64,000 nt of DNA, taken from the NCBI RefSeq assembly GCF_030052815.1, contig NC_079503.1:49518735-49582734 (forward strand), given 5' to 3'. This document shows, in pieces, positions 11,400-22,412 of this stretch (position 1 is the stretch's first letter; each line of letters opens with the position of its first letter). The notes below the pieces were generated by a model. The model had not been told where the DNA came from. It was given only the letters and a program-made list of their open reading frames with translations, and did not search any database. The DNA is from Hevea brasiliensis. Taxonomy: Eukaryota > Streptophyta > Magnoliopsida > Malpighiales > Euphorbiaceae. The translations under genes and the position numbers were made by a program.

Positions 11400-13145
11400 T
11401 GCTGGACTCCCCACTTGGGTGTCTATCACATGTGCTAAGTACGCCTCACACCCTTTCCTAATCATTTTTCTAGCCAGTGCAGCTGAAATGATGTTTGAAG
11501 GCAGTAACTGCCTCTCCCCATGTGTTACTACATCACCATACGGAGGAAGACCAAAAGTGACTGTCTTCAATCTACAGTCAATCATGGCGTGATGCCTGGC
11601 TAACCAATCCATGCCCAAGATAATGTCATAATCTCTGAAGGGCATTTCAATTAAATCAGATAGAAAAGTGTGTCCTTGGATCACCAAAGGACAGTCCCTA
11701 TATAGCCTATTTACCCTGACCTCCTGGCCTAATGGGGTAGTTACTAGCACATCATAATCCATTGGTACACACTGAATAGCAGTAGAACACATCACCCTAG
11801 CACTAACATACGAATGTGTCAAGCCAGGATCAAATAACACATACACATCTTGGTCAAGGATGGAGAAAATACCAACTACTACATCTGATGTTTCAGCTTC
11901 CTCCCTCTGACGCATGGTATACACTTTGACTGGTGTGCCACTGGGTGCTGGCTGGTTAACAGTGCTTTGACTTCCAGGAGTGTTACCAGGACCCCTACCT
12001 CTGCCTCTACTTCTAGCAGCAGACTGTGACCCTCTAGGTGCAGAGACTTGGGCTGATCCTTCCGATGTAGCAAAAGATCCAGACTGGTGCAGACTAGTAC
12101 AATCTTTAGCGAAATGTCCGCTTCCTCCACAGTTAAAACATGCTCCGGTGGCCTTGAAGCAAACCCCACTATGAGTTTTACCACAAGTTTCACACTGCCG
12201 AACTGATAGAGATCCTCGAGAAGCTTGTTGGGTCGGCTGACCAGACCGGGGTGGTCTTTGGCCAAAAAATCTGCCTCTGCCGGATCTACAGGAGCTGGAT
12301 ACCCCAAACTGTTTTCTCTTTCCAGATCCACTTTCAGATGCTTGTCCAGTAGTCTTTTCAGTCTTATCTTTCTCTTGTGAACCCTTCTTCACTGCCCCTT
12401 CAGATTCTATCCTTTCTAGTTCCAAGGCCTGTGAGATCAATTCAGCAAAATTCTGATGTTGAAAACCCACGACTTGCATTCTCAAATTCGGCCTTAATCC
12501 GGACTCAAACCTCTTACATTTGTCTCTGAGGGTGGAGACTAAGCTTCCAGCATAGTGGCTTAGCCTTGAGAAGTCTCTCTCATACTCTGCTATGGTTTGG
12601 TCCCCTTGTTTCAAACTCAGGAATTCTTGCAATTTCTTATCTACATATGCATCAGGAACCCATTTCTGCCTGAATTCCCTCAGGAAGTCTGTCCATGTCA
12701 GCACAGGTGGCTCAACTAAGCTGTGGGGGATGGTCTTCCACCATTCATATGCATCCCCTTGTAACAAAGAAACAAAATACTCGAACTTCATCTCTTCCGT
12801 ACACTGCAGCTTTCTGTAAACTCGTTCCATTCTTTCCAACCACTGTTCTGCCTCCAGTGGATCCACAATGCCTTTAAACTCGGTGGCCCCAAATTTCATC
12901 AATTTTTCATACTGCCGAGCTGAGGACTGTGGTTGTGTTACAGGTACTGGCATTTGAGCTTGGGGTGGCACATTACCCGCCATTTGCTGGAAGAACACAG
13001 CCATCTACTGTACAAATTGAGCAGGAAACTGCGGTGCTGGTGCAGGAGATACAGTGGCTGACCCACTCACGTTCTGGAGTGCTGGGGCTTCCCCTTGAAC
13101 CTCAGCCTCAACAGATTGTTCTTTGGAATGATCTCCTCCTTCCAT
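11400..13145 (-). pseudogene. Gy-B gag and protease region
   Basis: The leader peptide from ATG 13145 ends at TAG 13005-13007, directly before a second Met (13004). Gag then shows the retrotransposon gag core ([16 protein letters not shown], about 12715-12760, and [18 protein letters not shown], about 12575-12640). A CCHC knuckle [14 protein letters not shown] lies at about 12100-12150 and binds element RNA. A basic RG-rich stretch follows (about 11990-12020). The protease has the active-site motif [11 protein letters not shown] (about 11810-11850); DPG in place of the usual DSG/DTG is common in related plant gypsy elements. The flap-side motif IILGMDWL is near 11600-11640. Confidence 0.9.
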
Positions 13146-13315
13146 TCCGTTTTCTCAAAATTTGTACTTCCTGAGATTAAACATAAGGAGGTTGACCTCC
13201 GTTAGTGCATATTCATGATGTAAATACGTCATATGTATCAATTTAAAGACACTTGAGCAATTGTACTTATCAAAGAAATATTAACATACATAGTCAAAAT
13301 TTATTGCAAAACCTG

Positions 13316-13327
13316 GCTCTAATACCA
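13316..13327 (-). promoter_or_regulatory. Gy-B primer-binding site
   Basis: Minus-strand TGGTATTAGAGC lies 8 bp inside the 5' LTR. It differs in one base from TGGTATCAGAGC, the complement of the 3' end of plant initiator tRNA-Met, which primes minus-strand DNA synthesis. Confidence 0.88.
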
Positions 13328-13370
13328 CTAAAACATGTCACACCTTACCCCTCTGTAAGGCATAACATGA

Positions 13371-13440
13371 TCTCGTAGAATACTTAATGAACTACCGAAC
13401 TTCACTTGTCGATAACTCATTAAGCACCCTACAAGGGATT
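13371..13440 (-). other. U5 long hairpin, Gy-B 5' LTR
   Basis: Arm GTAGAATACTTAATGA pairs with TCATTAAGCACCCTAC around a loop of about 30 bases, with outer bases TCTC/GGGA. It starts 35 bp from the LTR/PBS border, so the transcript would have a stem-loop directly upstream of the primer site. Confidence 0.6.
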
Positions 13441-16400
13441 TTAAAATGATTTTCTTACATTTTGGAAGTGGTGAGCATTTTAGTGAGAATTAAAAACCAT
13501 TATTCAAGGTTTAAATACTAGTGAAAATTTTTGTCCATTTAAATTTTGCCGCAAATTTTATAAAAATTTTGACATAGTTCCGTTTGTAATTAGAGAAAAC
13601 AGTTCTTCAAATACCTAAAAAAAACACTTCCAAAAGTTTTTCACAACTCCCAACCTTCAATAAATCTCAATCAACCCAATTCAATCACTTCAAAGTAATT
13701 TCCACAATACAAATCAAATTTCATCATCTCAAAATTTTTAATACTTCATTCACAAGGCATAAATAATGAAATTCATATGTACAAATATTAAATTTACGGA
13801 AAGAAATCCAAAATAATATTATTGCAATTTATTTACAACTGCTCAACTTACATTGATACATACAACATTTCTATATTTACATCAAAATTATCTACAAGGG
13901 TATAAAATAATACCCGTACAAAATGATCGATGTGGTCCACAATTCGATAGCAGCTCACTCTGCTGCTTTCTCCTTGCTCTTATCTGCGACAGCAAAATAA
14001 GCTATCGTTGAGTATAAAAATACTCAGTGGTGCACAATAAAAATTTAAAATGCAATACATAAATCATTCATTGATGAACACAATTTGAATACTTCTCAAT
14101 CACATTTCACAAATATCAAAGCTCATAACAATTCCATTTAGTCAAATAATTTATTAAACACAGTGTTGCCAAAAATCATATATACAACTTAAGCCATGAC
14201 ACAAAATTTCCGATCAATGCCGTGTTGTACACCACGACAAAGCAATCTCAACCCCATTAATCGAAAATCAATGAGGGAGGTGGCTAGCTAGCTAATGAGT
14301 ACTCATTCGATCTCAACCTCAACTGGCAAGCCAGAGAGGGAGGAAAATAAACGATCTCAACCCCATAAATGGAGGAGGAATAATGTGATACTGTCATGCT
14401 AAGTGTGAACATAAAATCAATTCAAAACAATTTATTCAAACAATTTATGAGAAATCTGATCAATTTTCAAAGTCACATTTATGATTATAAAATGGCAACA
14501 CAGTACATAATTAATCAAAGAAGTCAAATTTTTGAGATTAAAATATTTAAACAATTATTATTGTGCACAAACCTGACGCGAGTCGCCTTTAGGCCTTGAC
14601 TCAGTCTCTTTGAGTTTCCAAGTCTTTTTCAGCTGAAACACACAGTTTCACAGTGTTTCAGTACCATAACTTAGCATAAATAAAAAAATAAATTTTACTT
14701 TATTTTTACCTAGCTTTAATGTACTAATTTCGACGTTCTCGAAGTTTTTGTGTTTTAGGTTACTATTCACTACACTATTCAAGTCAAATTGTTGACTTTT
14801 TAAGGCTTAATAGGTATGGGAACTCCCACTTCACCCACATACCACATTTTGGTTATTAAATTTGTTGGTTTTCGTCATTTTCTCAAAGCTTAAATCCTTT
14901 TGGCGAAATTGTCAAATTTTCAGTTTTGGTGCTCCAAGTTGCACTGTTCCATTGGCAATTTTACTGTTGGAATTTGGCAAAACTTCCTCATAGAAAATGT
15001 TTCTTAATGTCTTAAGTTTATTCTCATTTTTGGATCACCTCAATTGGAGTTTTGTAGCTCAAGTTATGGCCATTTGAACTAGGGCTGCCAGATTGAAAAC
15101 AACCCAGATTTTCTGGGCAATTCTGGTGCTGGCAGATTTGAGTCACCAACTTCGGGTGGCCAAATGGCTTGGTTGCTGACAGAATTTGGACTTGTGTTCT
15201 TCATGAAAGTTTTAGGTCTATATCTCATCAAACCACTGGTAAAATTTCAGGTCAATTTGACCTATCTAGCTCGAGTTATGACCAAATGAATAAACACTGT
15301 TCATTTGGTCAGTTTGTACAGTGGCAGACTGCTCTTATTCAACTTTGGTCAATTTGTTCACTAGGTTTTGGTCACTTTTTGGGCATGGTTCCTAAATGAA
15401 AATTGTGTCATTTTATATCTATTTTCATCCCCAATTGGTACCATATCAATTGGACTTGTAAAATTTCAGTTTTGGTCCTTCAAAATTGACTTGGTCATGC
15501 TGCCAGAAGCATGATCATTCAACCTCCGAATTTGGCTTCACTTCCAACAATTCAAACACAACTCATTTGGTCACAATTGACCATTTTTCACTTCACAATA
15601 GGTCAAACATGCCATTTACTCATTTTTTGCATTTTTGGTTCACAAACCCTAAGTCCCAAAACCCTAACTCACTTAATTATTGCAATTAACTAAATTCAAA
15701 GCTCTCAACCATAATCAATCAACTAAATAAGGTTTTTAAACTCATTCAAACCCATTAAATTCATGCAAATCATGGTCCCCTTCAAGCTGGCCAAAAATTC
15801 AATAGTGGTCCTTCCCCCATATTTTCATTTCATTTAATTAATTCTAAGCTCATTTCAACAACTAATGATGCATTTAAAGAAATAAATTGTAAGTTAGCAC
15901 ACTAACCTTTCTTAGATCTTCAAAACCCTATCTTTAACTCTTCTTTCTTCTTGTAGTCTTCTTCTCAAGTTGCAATAACAAGCTCTAGTGAAGTTTTTAG
16001 GGGATTTATTAAGGTTGAATGGAGGAATTAAAGCTTAAGTGCAAGCTTTAATGGAGGATTAGCAATGGTGAAATGATGGAGAGAGTGAGGCGGCACCAAG
16101 GAGAAGAAGAAGAGATTTTTCTATTTTTTTTTTCTTTTGTTTTCTTTTATCAATTTTGCTTATGGAAGACCAGAAAATCTAATTTAATAAATATTTGATT
16201 AATTTAGTTATGGCATCATGCATGAGGTCATGCATGATGTCATCACCTTTTTACTTTTTGATTTTCCTATTCTTTTTTTTTTCTCTTAGTTCTTTAATTT
16301 AATTCTCGATTCGGAAATTTTCTTTTCTCCGATTTCATTTGACAATTAGGTCAGGAGTCAGCTCTCAGGGTCAATTGACCAAATTGCCCCTCGCCGGTTC

Positions 16401-16574
16401 ATCCCGGTTTGCAAATAATTCCATATTTCTTCCGGCTCCCTGAGCTAATTATTTGACTGGCTTAACAGTTCTTTTTCGTAATTTTCTCTTTTTCACTGTG
16501 TTCATAATGGTCCTAAGGACCACAGCGTCACATTTTACGGTTCGAAATTTGAGTTTAAAATGACTTCGCAGTTG

Positions 16575-16621
16575 TTTCCGAGGATGTCACCCATCGCTGT
16601 GACTCTCGGCTTGTTTAACTT
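16575..16621 (-). promoter_or_regulatory. 5S rRNA-like block, Gy-B 5' LTR
   Basis: Minus-strand GAAGTTAAACAAGCCGAGAG, then GATGGGTGACATCCT, then CGGAAA. Slightly more decayed than the copy in the 3' LTR. This is the copy positioned to drive the element. Confidence 0.6.
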
Positions 16622-16792
16622 CTTATGTTCTATTTTTCTTATTTATACTTAACTAATTGAACATTACTAATTATTTGTGTTTATGGCTTCTCTAGTTGTC
16701 TTAAGTATGGTTCTAATCCCCTTAATTGTTCGGACCGACACCGGTCACCGGAACAGTGAAATATACCAGGCTATACAAATAGGGGTGTTACA

Positions 16793-17097
16793 GTCACACT
16801 TAGATATCTTGGCATACAATTACTTTTCCCATAGTGTCTATAGTACTACTCTCAGGTGTTCATCATGCTCCTCCCGGTTCCTAGAATACACCAAGATATC
16901 ATTTATAAGGATCACAATAAACCGATCCAAGTAGGGATGAAAGATGCAGTTCATTAGGTCCATAAAAGCTGCTGGTGCATTTGTCAGCCTAAATGGCATC
17001 ACTAGAAACTCATAGTGTCCATATCGGGTCCTGAAAGCAGTCTTAGGAACATCTGTCTCCTTCACTCTCAACTGGTGATAGCTTGATCTGAGATCTA
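16793..17097 (-). pseudogene. Gy-A reverse transcriptase, middle part
   Basis: Minus-strand reading from 17097: [11 protein letters not shown], then [23 protein letters not shown] in pieces, then [16 protein letters not shown] and LYAKISKCD at 16793. The catalytic box is LINDIL instead of FIDDIL, so the first of the two metal-binding Asp residues has become Asn. A stop lies near 16825-16845 (before TLWEK). It is bounded by Gy-B on the left and by solo LTR sL2 on the right. Confidence 0.9.
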
Positions 17098-17664
17098 TGT
17101 CACACCCTATCCCTCTGTAAGGCATAACATGATCCCGTAGTATACCTAATGAATTACCAACTCCGTCTACTGATAATCCATTAAATACACTACAAGGGAT
17201 TTTAAAAACTTTTCTTACTTCTTTTACAGTAGTGAGCACTATTTACAGGTGTTAAAAACCTTTTTGAACTGAAGTGATAGAACTAACACGTTTGAATTAT
17301 TAGGAGTTTCTGTAAAAATTTTGGCAGAGTGCCATCTGTATTTTGGATAAAATAGTTCTTCAGAAAACCTGTAAAAAACACTTCAATAGATTTCCAAATC
17401 TCAACTCAAATCCACAGTGATTTTTCAAAGACTGAGGTAAAAGAAATATAATACAATTTTTACAAGCCAAAATAACTCATAATTATTTTACAACTTTAAT
17501 GTACAATTTTTATTTACAACTGCTCAAAACCAATAACAATATGTACATACAGTGAACATACATTACATTACAAAATACAAAATATTGGTATACTCATTAT
17601 ACCCGGTTGTCTCTCGCTGGAGGTACTAGCGACCTAGTCTCATCGCCTGCTCGTCTGGCCTACT

Positions 17665-17704
17665 GCGATAAAGAATAAAAGCTATCGCTGAGACAATGTC
17701 TCAG
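17665..17704 (-). other. Conserved double hairpin, sL2 copy with compensatory bases
   Basis: GCGATA (17665-17670) pairs perfectly with TATCGC (17683-17688). CTGAGAC (17688-17694) pairs perfectly with GTCTCAG (17698-17704). Both stems differ from those of Gy-B in ways that keep pairing. Confidence 0.65.
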
Positions 17705-20480
17705 TGGTGCACAACATTAATCAAATACAATTTAAATCACAATTCATAAGTCATGTAAATAGTGGATACTTAAAACTATAGTTAAATTCAAGACAAAAAT
17801 GTCATAAGGAATTTAACACAATATTACAATAAATCTCAGTAATCAAAACATAGCTAAATTCAAAAGACAGTGAATGTCAATAAGAATTTAAACTCATTTT
17901 ACAATCTTACAATATGCATCAATAAATCACACACAGCTTTAATCATGTTCCCAAGTTCAATTCATCCCAAAAGCCGATGGCTAATGAGGTATTCAATTCA
18001 TCCCAAAAGTCAATGACTAATGACGAATAACATAACTAGCTAGCAAAAATATGAGTACTCATTCTATTCGTCCTCAACAGGCACACACCTCAACACTTCA
18101 ACCAGAGAGGGAATTCAATTCATCCCACTAGACAAGCTAGCGAGGAATACAATCAATGTACATGATAGCTGTGGTTTCAAACCAATTACAGTGCTTTTCA
18201 ATCAATAAGTATCCATCAAATATCATTCAAACCATTTTTCATAATTTCACAACTTAAAACAATAATATGCAAATAGTCATAATTTATTTCAATTGAAAAT
18301 AATTCAAAAGAAATAGTTGTTGTGCACAAACCTCTGATGACTGTCTCCTGGTCTAGACTCAGTGTTTCCTTCCCTTTTCCTGAGTCTTTGGTAGCTGAGA
18401 AACACAATTTGAAGTGTTTCAGTACTAAATTAAACTGTCTCTAACGATAATGTTCGATAAGTAATTCACTGAAGGCTATTATTTGCTTAATCACCTAATA
18501 TACCGACCCTCGATGCGTTTTAGGTAAATTAGGTTTTAGTGTCATTAATATGTCACATTCGATAGGGTTTTAGGGTTGGTACGTTTTACCAAACTCATTT
18601 CCTTGTTTAGTGCATTTTAATGCAACTTGCTGGATTCCGGGATACTAGTTTGACCTAGCCGGACGACCTAGTTCCCTCAGTTTTCGGGTTTCGGTTAAAA
18701 CTACAAACTTGTAGATCTATGTCTTATGGAACGCGGGGCAAACTTTTAGGTCATTCTGAGTTAAGTAGACCAGGTTATGGTCATTATACTATTGCTGGTC
18801 AAATGGCATCAAATTAGGTCAATTTTATGTCAATTTGGTCAATTTTGGTTCGGCCAGTTTTTGGACCCGAACTTGTGCAAGCTGTTTGACTTGCTTATGG
18901 TCATTTCTGGGCTTTGGTGTCTTCATAAGACTTGTAGGTATGGATCTTAACTATTCATGGTTAAAATTTCAGGTCAATTGGACCTGTTTTGAGTGAGTTA
19001 TAGCCTAAATACTAACTGCTGCCCAATTGGTCAATTTTCAGGCCTCAATTGTACTCAATCCGAATTGGTCATTTTTCATGTCACCTTGCAAGCAGAATTT
19101 TGGTATGCTTTCTCAATGAAAGTTGGCACATTTTGTGCCTAGTTTCACCTCCAATTGGTCTCATACCAATTGAGGTTACACATTTAAAGTTATAGGCTAA
19201 AATGCATACTGCCCTTAATCACCTTGCTTAAACATACATCAATGACACATTTACCTTACTATATGTCCATTTCCCTTACCAATTCTGTTTTGGTACATTA
19301 CCAAAACCATATACCACTTCACTTTAAAATCACTTTGGGCAGATTATACACATCCTCAATCCACCAAATAAACTCAAATTTACAAAGTCTAAGTACAATC
19401 ACATATACACATAAACATTACTAATTCCTACATACACTTTACACAACTAATTTATATACATATCCATCAATCCTCAATGTCATAATTTTGCCAATATCTT
19501 TATGAACTCATACATTTATCAAAGAGTCCCAAGGCTGCCGAAATGTTCTACAATACCAAAGTGTCCCACAATTCGTCAATCTCCAAGTCAAGTACACAAT
19601 CACCACATTTTCATGGAAATAACTTACTAGGATATTAAATCCCTCTACTCAACATGAATTTACATCAAATATATGTAATAATAAATCATCAAACACACAA
19701 CTCCATGGCTGTCCAAACTGGATATATCAAGAACTCTTCAAACTTGAAAATTTTCTTCACCAAGCACACACCCATAACATGTACACAAAGTTTAACAAAG
19801 CAATATTCAAAATTGTAAACTTACCTATGGTTAGGACTTGCTAAACCTTGACTAAATTTCTTGATTTTGGTATCAAGCTCTTCCTTATGATGTGTAGACA
19901 ATCTTTAATGAAGAAACCTAAATGATTGGAAGTGAAATGAGGAGGTTAAATGAAGCTTAAGGTAAACGGCAATGGTGGACTTCCAATCCTTCATTTCGGC
20001 AAGGTTAAGAGCATTTGGAGAAGATGAAGTTTTTGATGGTGTAATGGAATTACAGCTGCCCCATTTTGTTTTTATTTTATTCATTAGTGGCCCACTCACA
20101 CAAATTAATCATTTAATAAGTTAAATTCTCACTTATTCCACATTAAACCCTTAATTCTTGTTATTTACTTTAGGTACCACCAAATTAATTTTTCATTTTA
20201 TTTTCTAAGTGTAATATTATTTATTTTTAATGGACATTTAGGTCAAAAGACAATTCGGGATGTCAAATGACCATAATGCCCCTGTTCGGGTTGCATTCCC
20301 GATTTTTCGGTAACACCGGGTTTTGTCTGTTTTTCGATTTCTCACTTTTCCTTGTACTAATAATTTAATTTTTCTTTGATATTTCTAATGATATTCCTAC
20401 TTCAATTGATGTCTCTTTAAGTCCTAAAAATATTTTCAAGGGTTCCCCGCGGTCCAGGGCCAGTCAACGGTCCACGCCGT

Positions 20481-20530
20481 GACTTCCCGGTGCGGTCACC
20501 CATCGCTAGGGTTCTCGACTCGCTTAACTT
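20481..20530 (-). promoter_or_regulatory. 5S rRNA-like internal promoter block, sL2 copy
   Basis: Minus strand: AAGTTAAGCG (20521-20530), GATGGGTGACC (20494-20504), GGGAAGTC (20481-20488). All three words are identical to 5S rRNA box A, box C and the following bases, in the same order. Box A to box C spacing is 26 bases against about 33 in 5S rRNA; box C to GGGAAGTC is 5 against 4. Confidence 0.7.
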
Positions 20531-20705
20531 GGTTACATTTCTTTGCTATTATTTTTCCTTTGTTTTTCTTGTGTTTTCTTTTCTTGTATTTCATTATTTT
20601 ATGTCCCCTCACTCATATCGAAGTGTAGTTCTAGGCATCCTAGCTGTCCGGACAACACTGATCACCGGAACAGTAGAATGCACTACCGAACATAGGGGTG
20701 TTACA

Positions 20706-21560
20706 ATCTATCTTGGAGAACACTCCAGCTCCTCTTAACTGATCAAACAAGTCATCTGCCCTAAGTAAAGGGTATTTGTTTTTCACAGTCACCCTATTTA
20801 GCTGCTAGTAATTTATACATAGCCGAAGGGTACCATCCTTCTTCTTCATAAATAGCACTTATGCTCCCCAGGGCAACACACTAGGGCATATGAAACCCTT
20901 GTTTAGTAGCTCCTGTAACTGAACTTTCAACTCTCTCAGCTTAATAGGTGCCATCCTATATGGAGCAATGGAGATTGGTGCAGTACCCGACATAACCTCT
21001 ACGGCAAATTCTACTTCTCTATCAGGTGGTAAACCCAACAACTCTTCCTAAAACACATTCGGAAATTCACATGCTGTGGGGATCTCCTGCATGCTTGGGC
21101 TAGTCTTCCTGGTGTCAACCACATGTACTAAGAAAGCCTCACAGCCCTTTCTTATCATTCTTCTGGCTGCTATAGCTAATATAATAGTAGAAAGACAACC
21201 CGTTGATTCATCCACAACTGTAATCTCATCCCCTTCTGCTGTTTGTAGTGACATCCTTTTTAGCCGACAATCTACCATCGCCTGATGACGTGATAACTAA
21301 TCCATTCCCAATATCACATCAAACTCATGGAATAGTAGCTCAATTAAGTCAGTTGGAAACTCATAACCCTATATCCTCAGAGGACAACTCTTGTAGACCT
21401 TTTTCACCATTACACTATGGCCTAAAGTGTTTGTGACTTGTATGTCCTCCACTAACTCCTCTATCTGTACCCCTCTATCAACTGGCAGTGTGATACACAC
21501 ATATGAATGTGCGGAACCGGGATCAATCAATGCGCATACTAACATATCATAAAGAGAAAA
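20706..21560 (-). pseudogene. Gy-A protease and start of reverse transcriptase
   Basis: From the right: protease active-site motif LIDPGSAHSYV (about 21510-21545), protease body with MVDCRLKRMSL (about 21240-21278), linker, then RT start with [15 protein letters not shown] (about 20920-20965), [12 protein letters not shown] and a KKKDGT-type motif near 20845. The RT runs into solo LTR sL2 at the KIDL motif. Stops interrupt it, for instance near 21045 and 20857. It processed the polyprotein and began the polymerase; now dead. Confidence 0.87.
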
Positions 21561-22412
21561 TGCACCTCTAATGACATCAGCTGGCTCTGGCTCATCTCGA
21601 GCTCTCATAGCATAGGCATGGGGTGCTACCCTAGTCTCCTGCCTTTGAACTATCTCTACAGTAGGCCACTGTGATTTACCAGCTATATTTGGCCTTGTAG
21701 GTCTTTTACCCTTCTGTGCAGCTGGGGCAGACCTCTCCATCTGAGGTGGAGCAGTGGGACCACTAGTATTCCTCTGTGGACAATCCTTCAGGAAGTGAGC
21801 CGTAGACCCACATTTGAAACATCCACCAGTCAACAATCTGTACTGTCCTCTGTGGGGTTGGCCACAATGTGTGGGGCTGATCCCTGTGTAGCTGAACCCG
21901 GAGAACTACCCACTGATGCACCAGACTGTCCTCCTCCTCTTCTTGCGGCAAATCAGGATTTCTGCTTCTTACCTCGACCTTGAAACTCCTTGGGCCTCTT
22001 ACTAACTGTGTCTGTTGAACTGGACTGATTAGATCTAGAACCCCTCTTACGTTGCCTATCCTTTCTGGACTACTCTTCATTTCTGACTTTCTCCACATCA
22101 AGGGCTAATGCTACCAACAGAGAGAAATCGGTGAAGTGGTGAGATGTCACTATCAGCCTGATGTTGTCATTCAGTCCGTCCTCAAACCTTCTGCACTTAT
22201 CAATTTCGTGTGCATCAACTCCAATGCATATCCATTAAGTCTCACAAATTCCTACTCATATTCGGAGATTGTAAGCTGCCTCTGTCTCAATGTCAGGAAT
22301 TCTCTCTTTCTAGCCTCCAAGTACACATGAATGATATATTTCTTTTTGAATTCAGCCAGAAAGAACTCCCAGGTAATCTCTGTAGGCTGTACCACTCTCG
22401 ATATTATCACTG
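21561..22412 (-). pseudogene. Gy-A gag, C-terminal two thirds
   Basis: From the right: SRVVQPTEITWEFFLAEF (about 22345-22400) and REFLTLRQRQLTISEYE (about 22252-22310), the gag core, then a basic linker, then a CCHC knuckle CFKCGSTAHFLKDC (about 21785-21830). Several frames are needed to follow it, so frameshifts are present around 21760-22100. The right end breaks off abruptly at 22412 where the copia sequence starts; the missing N-terminal part is at 52395-52879. Confidence 0.85.

Larger units (their letters stand above)
8514..13145 (-). pseudogene. Gy-B gag-pro-pol polyprotein, one frame, several nonsense codons
   Basis: From the ATG at 13145 to the TAG at 8514 the frame is unbroken (1,544 codons, an exact multiple of three) except for in-frame stops at 13005-13007, 10221-10223, 9171-9173, 8604-8606 and 8550-8552. 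The order is gag, CCHC knuckle, protease, RT, RNase H, integrase, chromodomain, as in chromoviruses with a single fused ORF. Comparison with Gy-C shows that 8604, 8550 and 8514 replace sense codons (Gln, Trp, Gln). The largest open piece, 10221-13004, is 927 residues. No frameshift was found, so decay here is by point mutation only. The protein would assemble virus-like particles and make and integrate cDNA. Confidence 0.92.
5006..16792 (-). mobile_element. Gy-B: full-length Ty3/gypsy chromovirus-like element, TSD GTCAC
   Basis: An 11,787-bp element with two long LTRs, PBS, polypurine tract and a complete gag-protease-RT-RNase H-integrase-chromodomain order, flanked by GTCAC (5001-5005 and 16793-16797). 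This domain order, the C-terminal chromodomain and the >3-kb LTRs fit the Tekay/Del chromoviruses. In the first 600 bp of the two LTRs I counted 18 mismatches by eye (about 3%), so the insertion is fairly recent relative to its host Gy-A. It split the RT of Gy-A. Its polyprotein has nonsense codons, so it can no longer move by itself. Confidence 0.95.
13336..16792 (-). repeat. Gy-B 5' LTR (3,457 bp)
   Basis: Pair of 5006-8451, with the same ends and only scattered substitutions. It is followed by target duplication GTCAC (16793-16797), after which the RT of Gy-A resumes. In this copy the double hairpin (13986-14027) carries a C-to-T change that weakens the second stem, and box C of the 5S-like block (16575-16621) reads GATGGGTGACATCC, one base off. 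No gene. Confidence 0.95.
17098..20705 (-). repeat. Solo LTR sL2 (3,608 bp), TSD ATCTA
   Basis: TGTCACACCCTATCCC to GGGGTGTTACA, flanked by ATCTA (17093-17097 and 20706-20710). It splits the RT of Gy-A between KIDL and RSSYHQL. Closest relative in the window is sL5. It holds the best box A match of the 5S-like block (20481-20530), a perfectly paired double hairpin (17665-17704) and a U5 hairpin (about 17131-17203). ORFs at 18216-18407, 19224-19424 and 19905-20099 have no recognisable domain. Nothing else seen. Confidence 0.95.

Noticed and set aside
11122..11592. 156-residue ORF on the plus strand
   Set aside because: It is the exact antisense shadow of the Gy-B protease/RT region; a similar shadow exists at 34668-34964 in Gy-C. 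No domain of its own.
11879..12331. 150-residue minus-strand ORF in another frame of Gy-B gag
   Set aside because: Overlaps the zinc-knuckle gag frame, which has clear homology; this frame has none.
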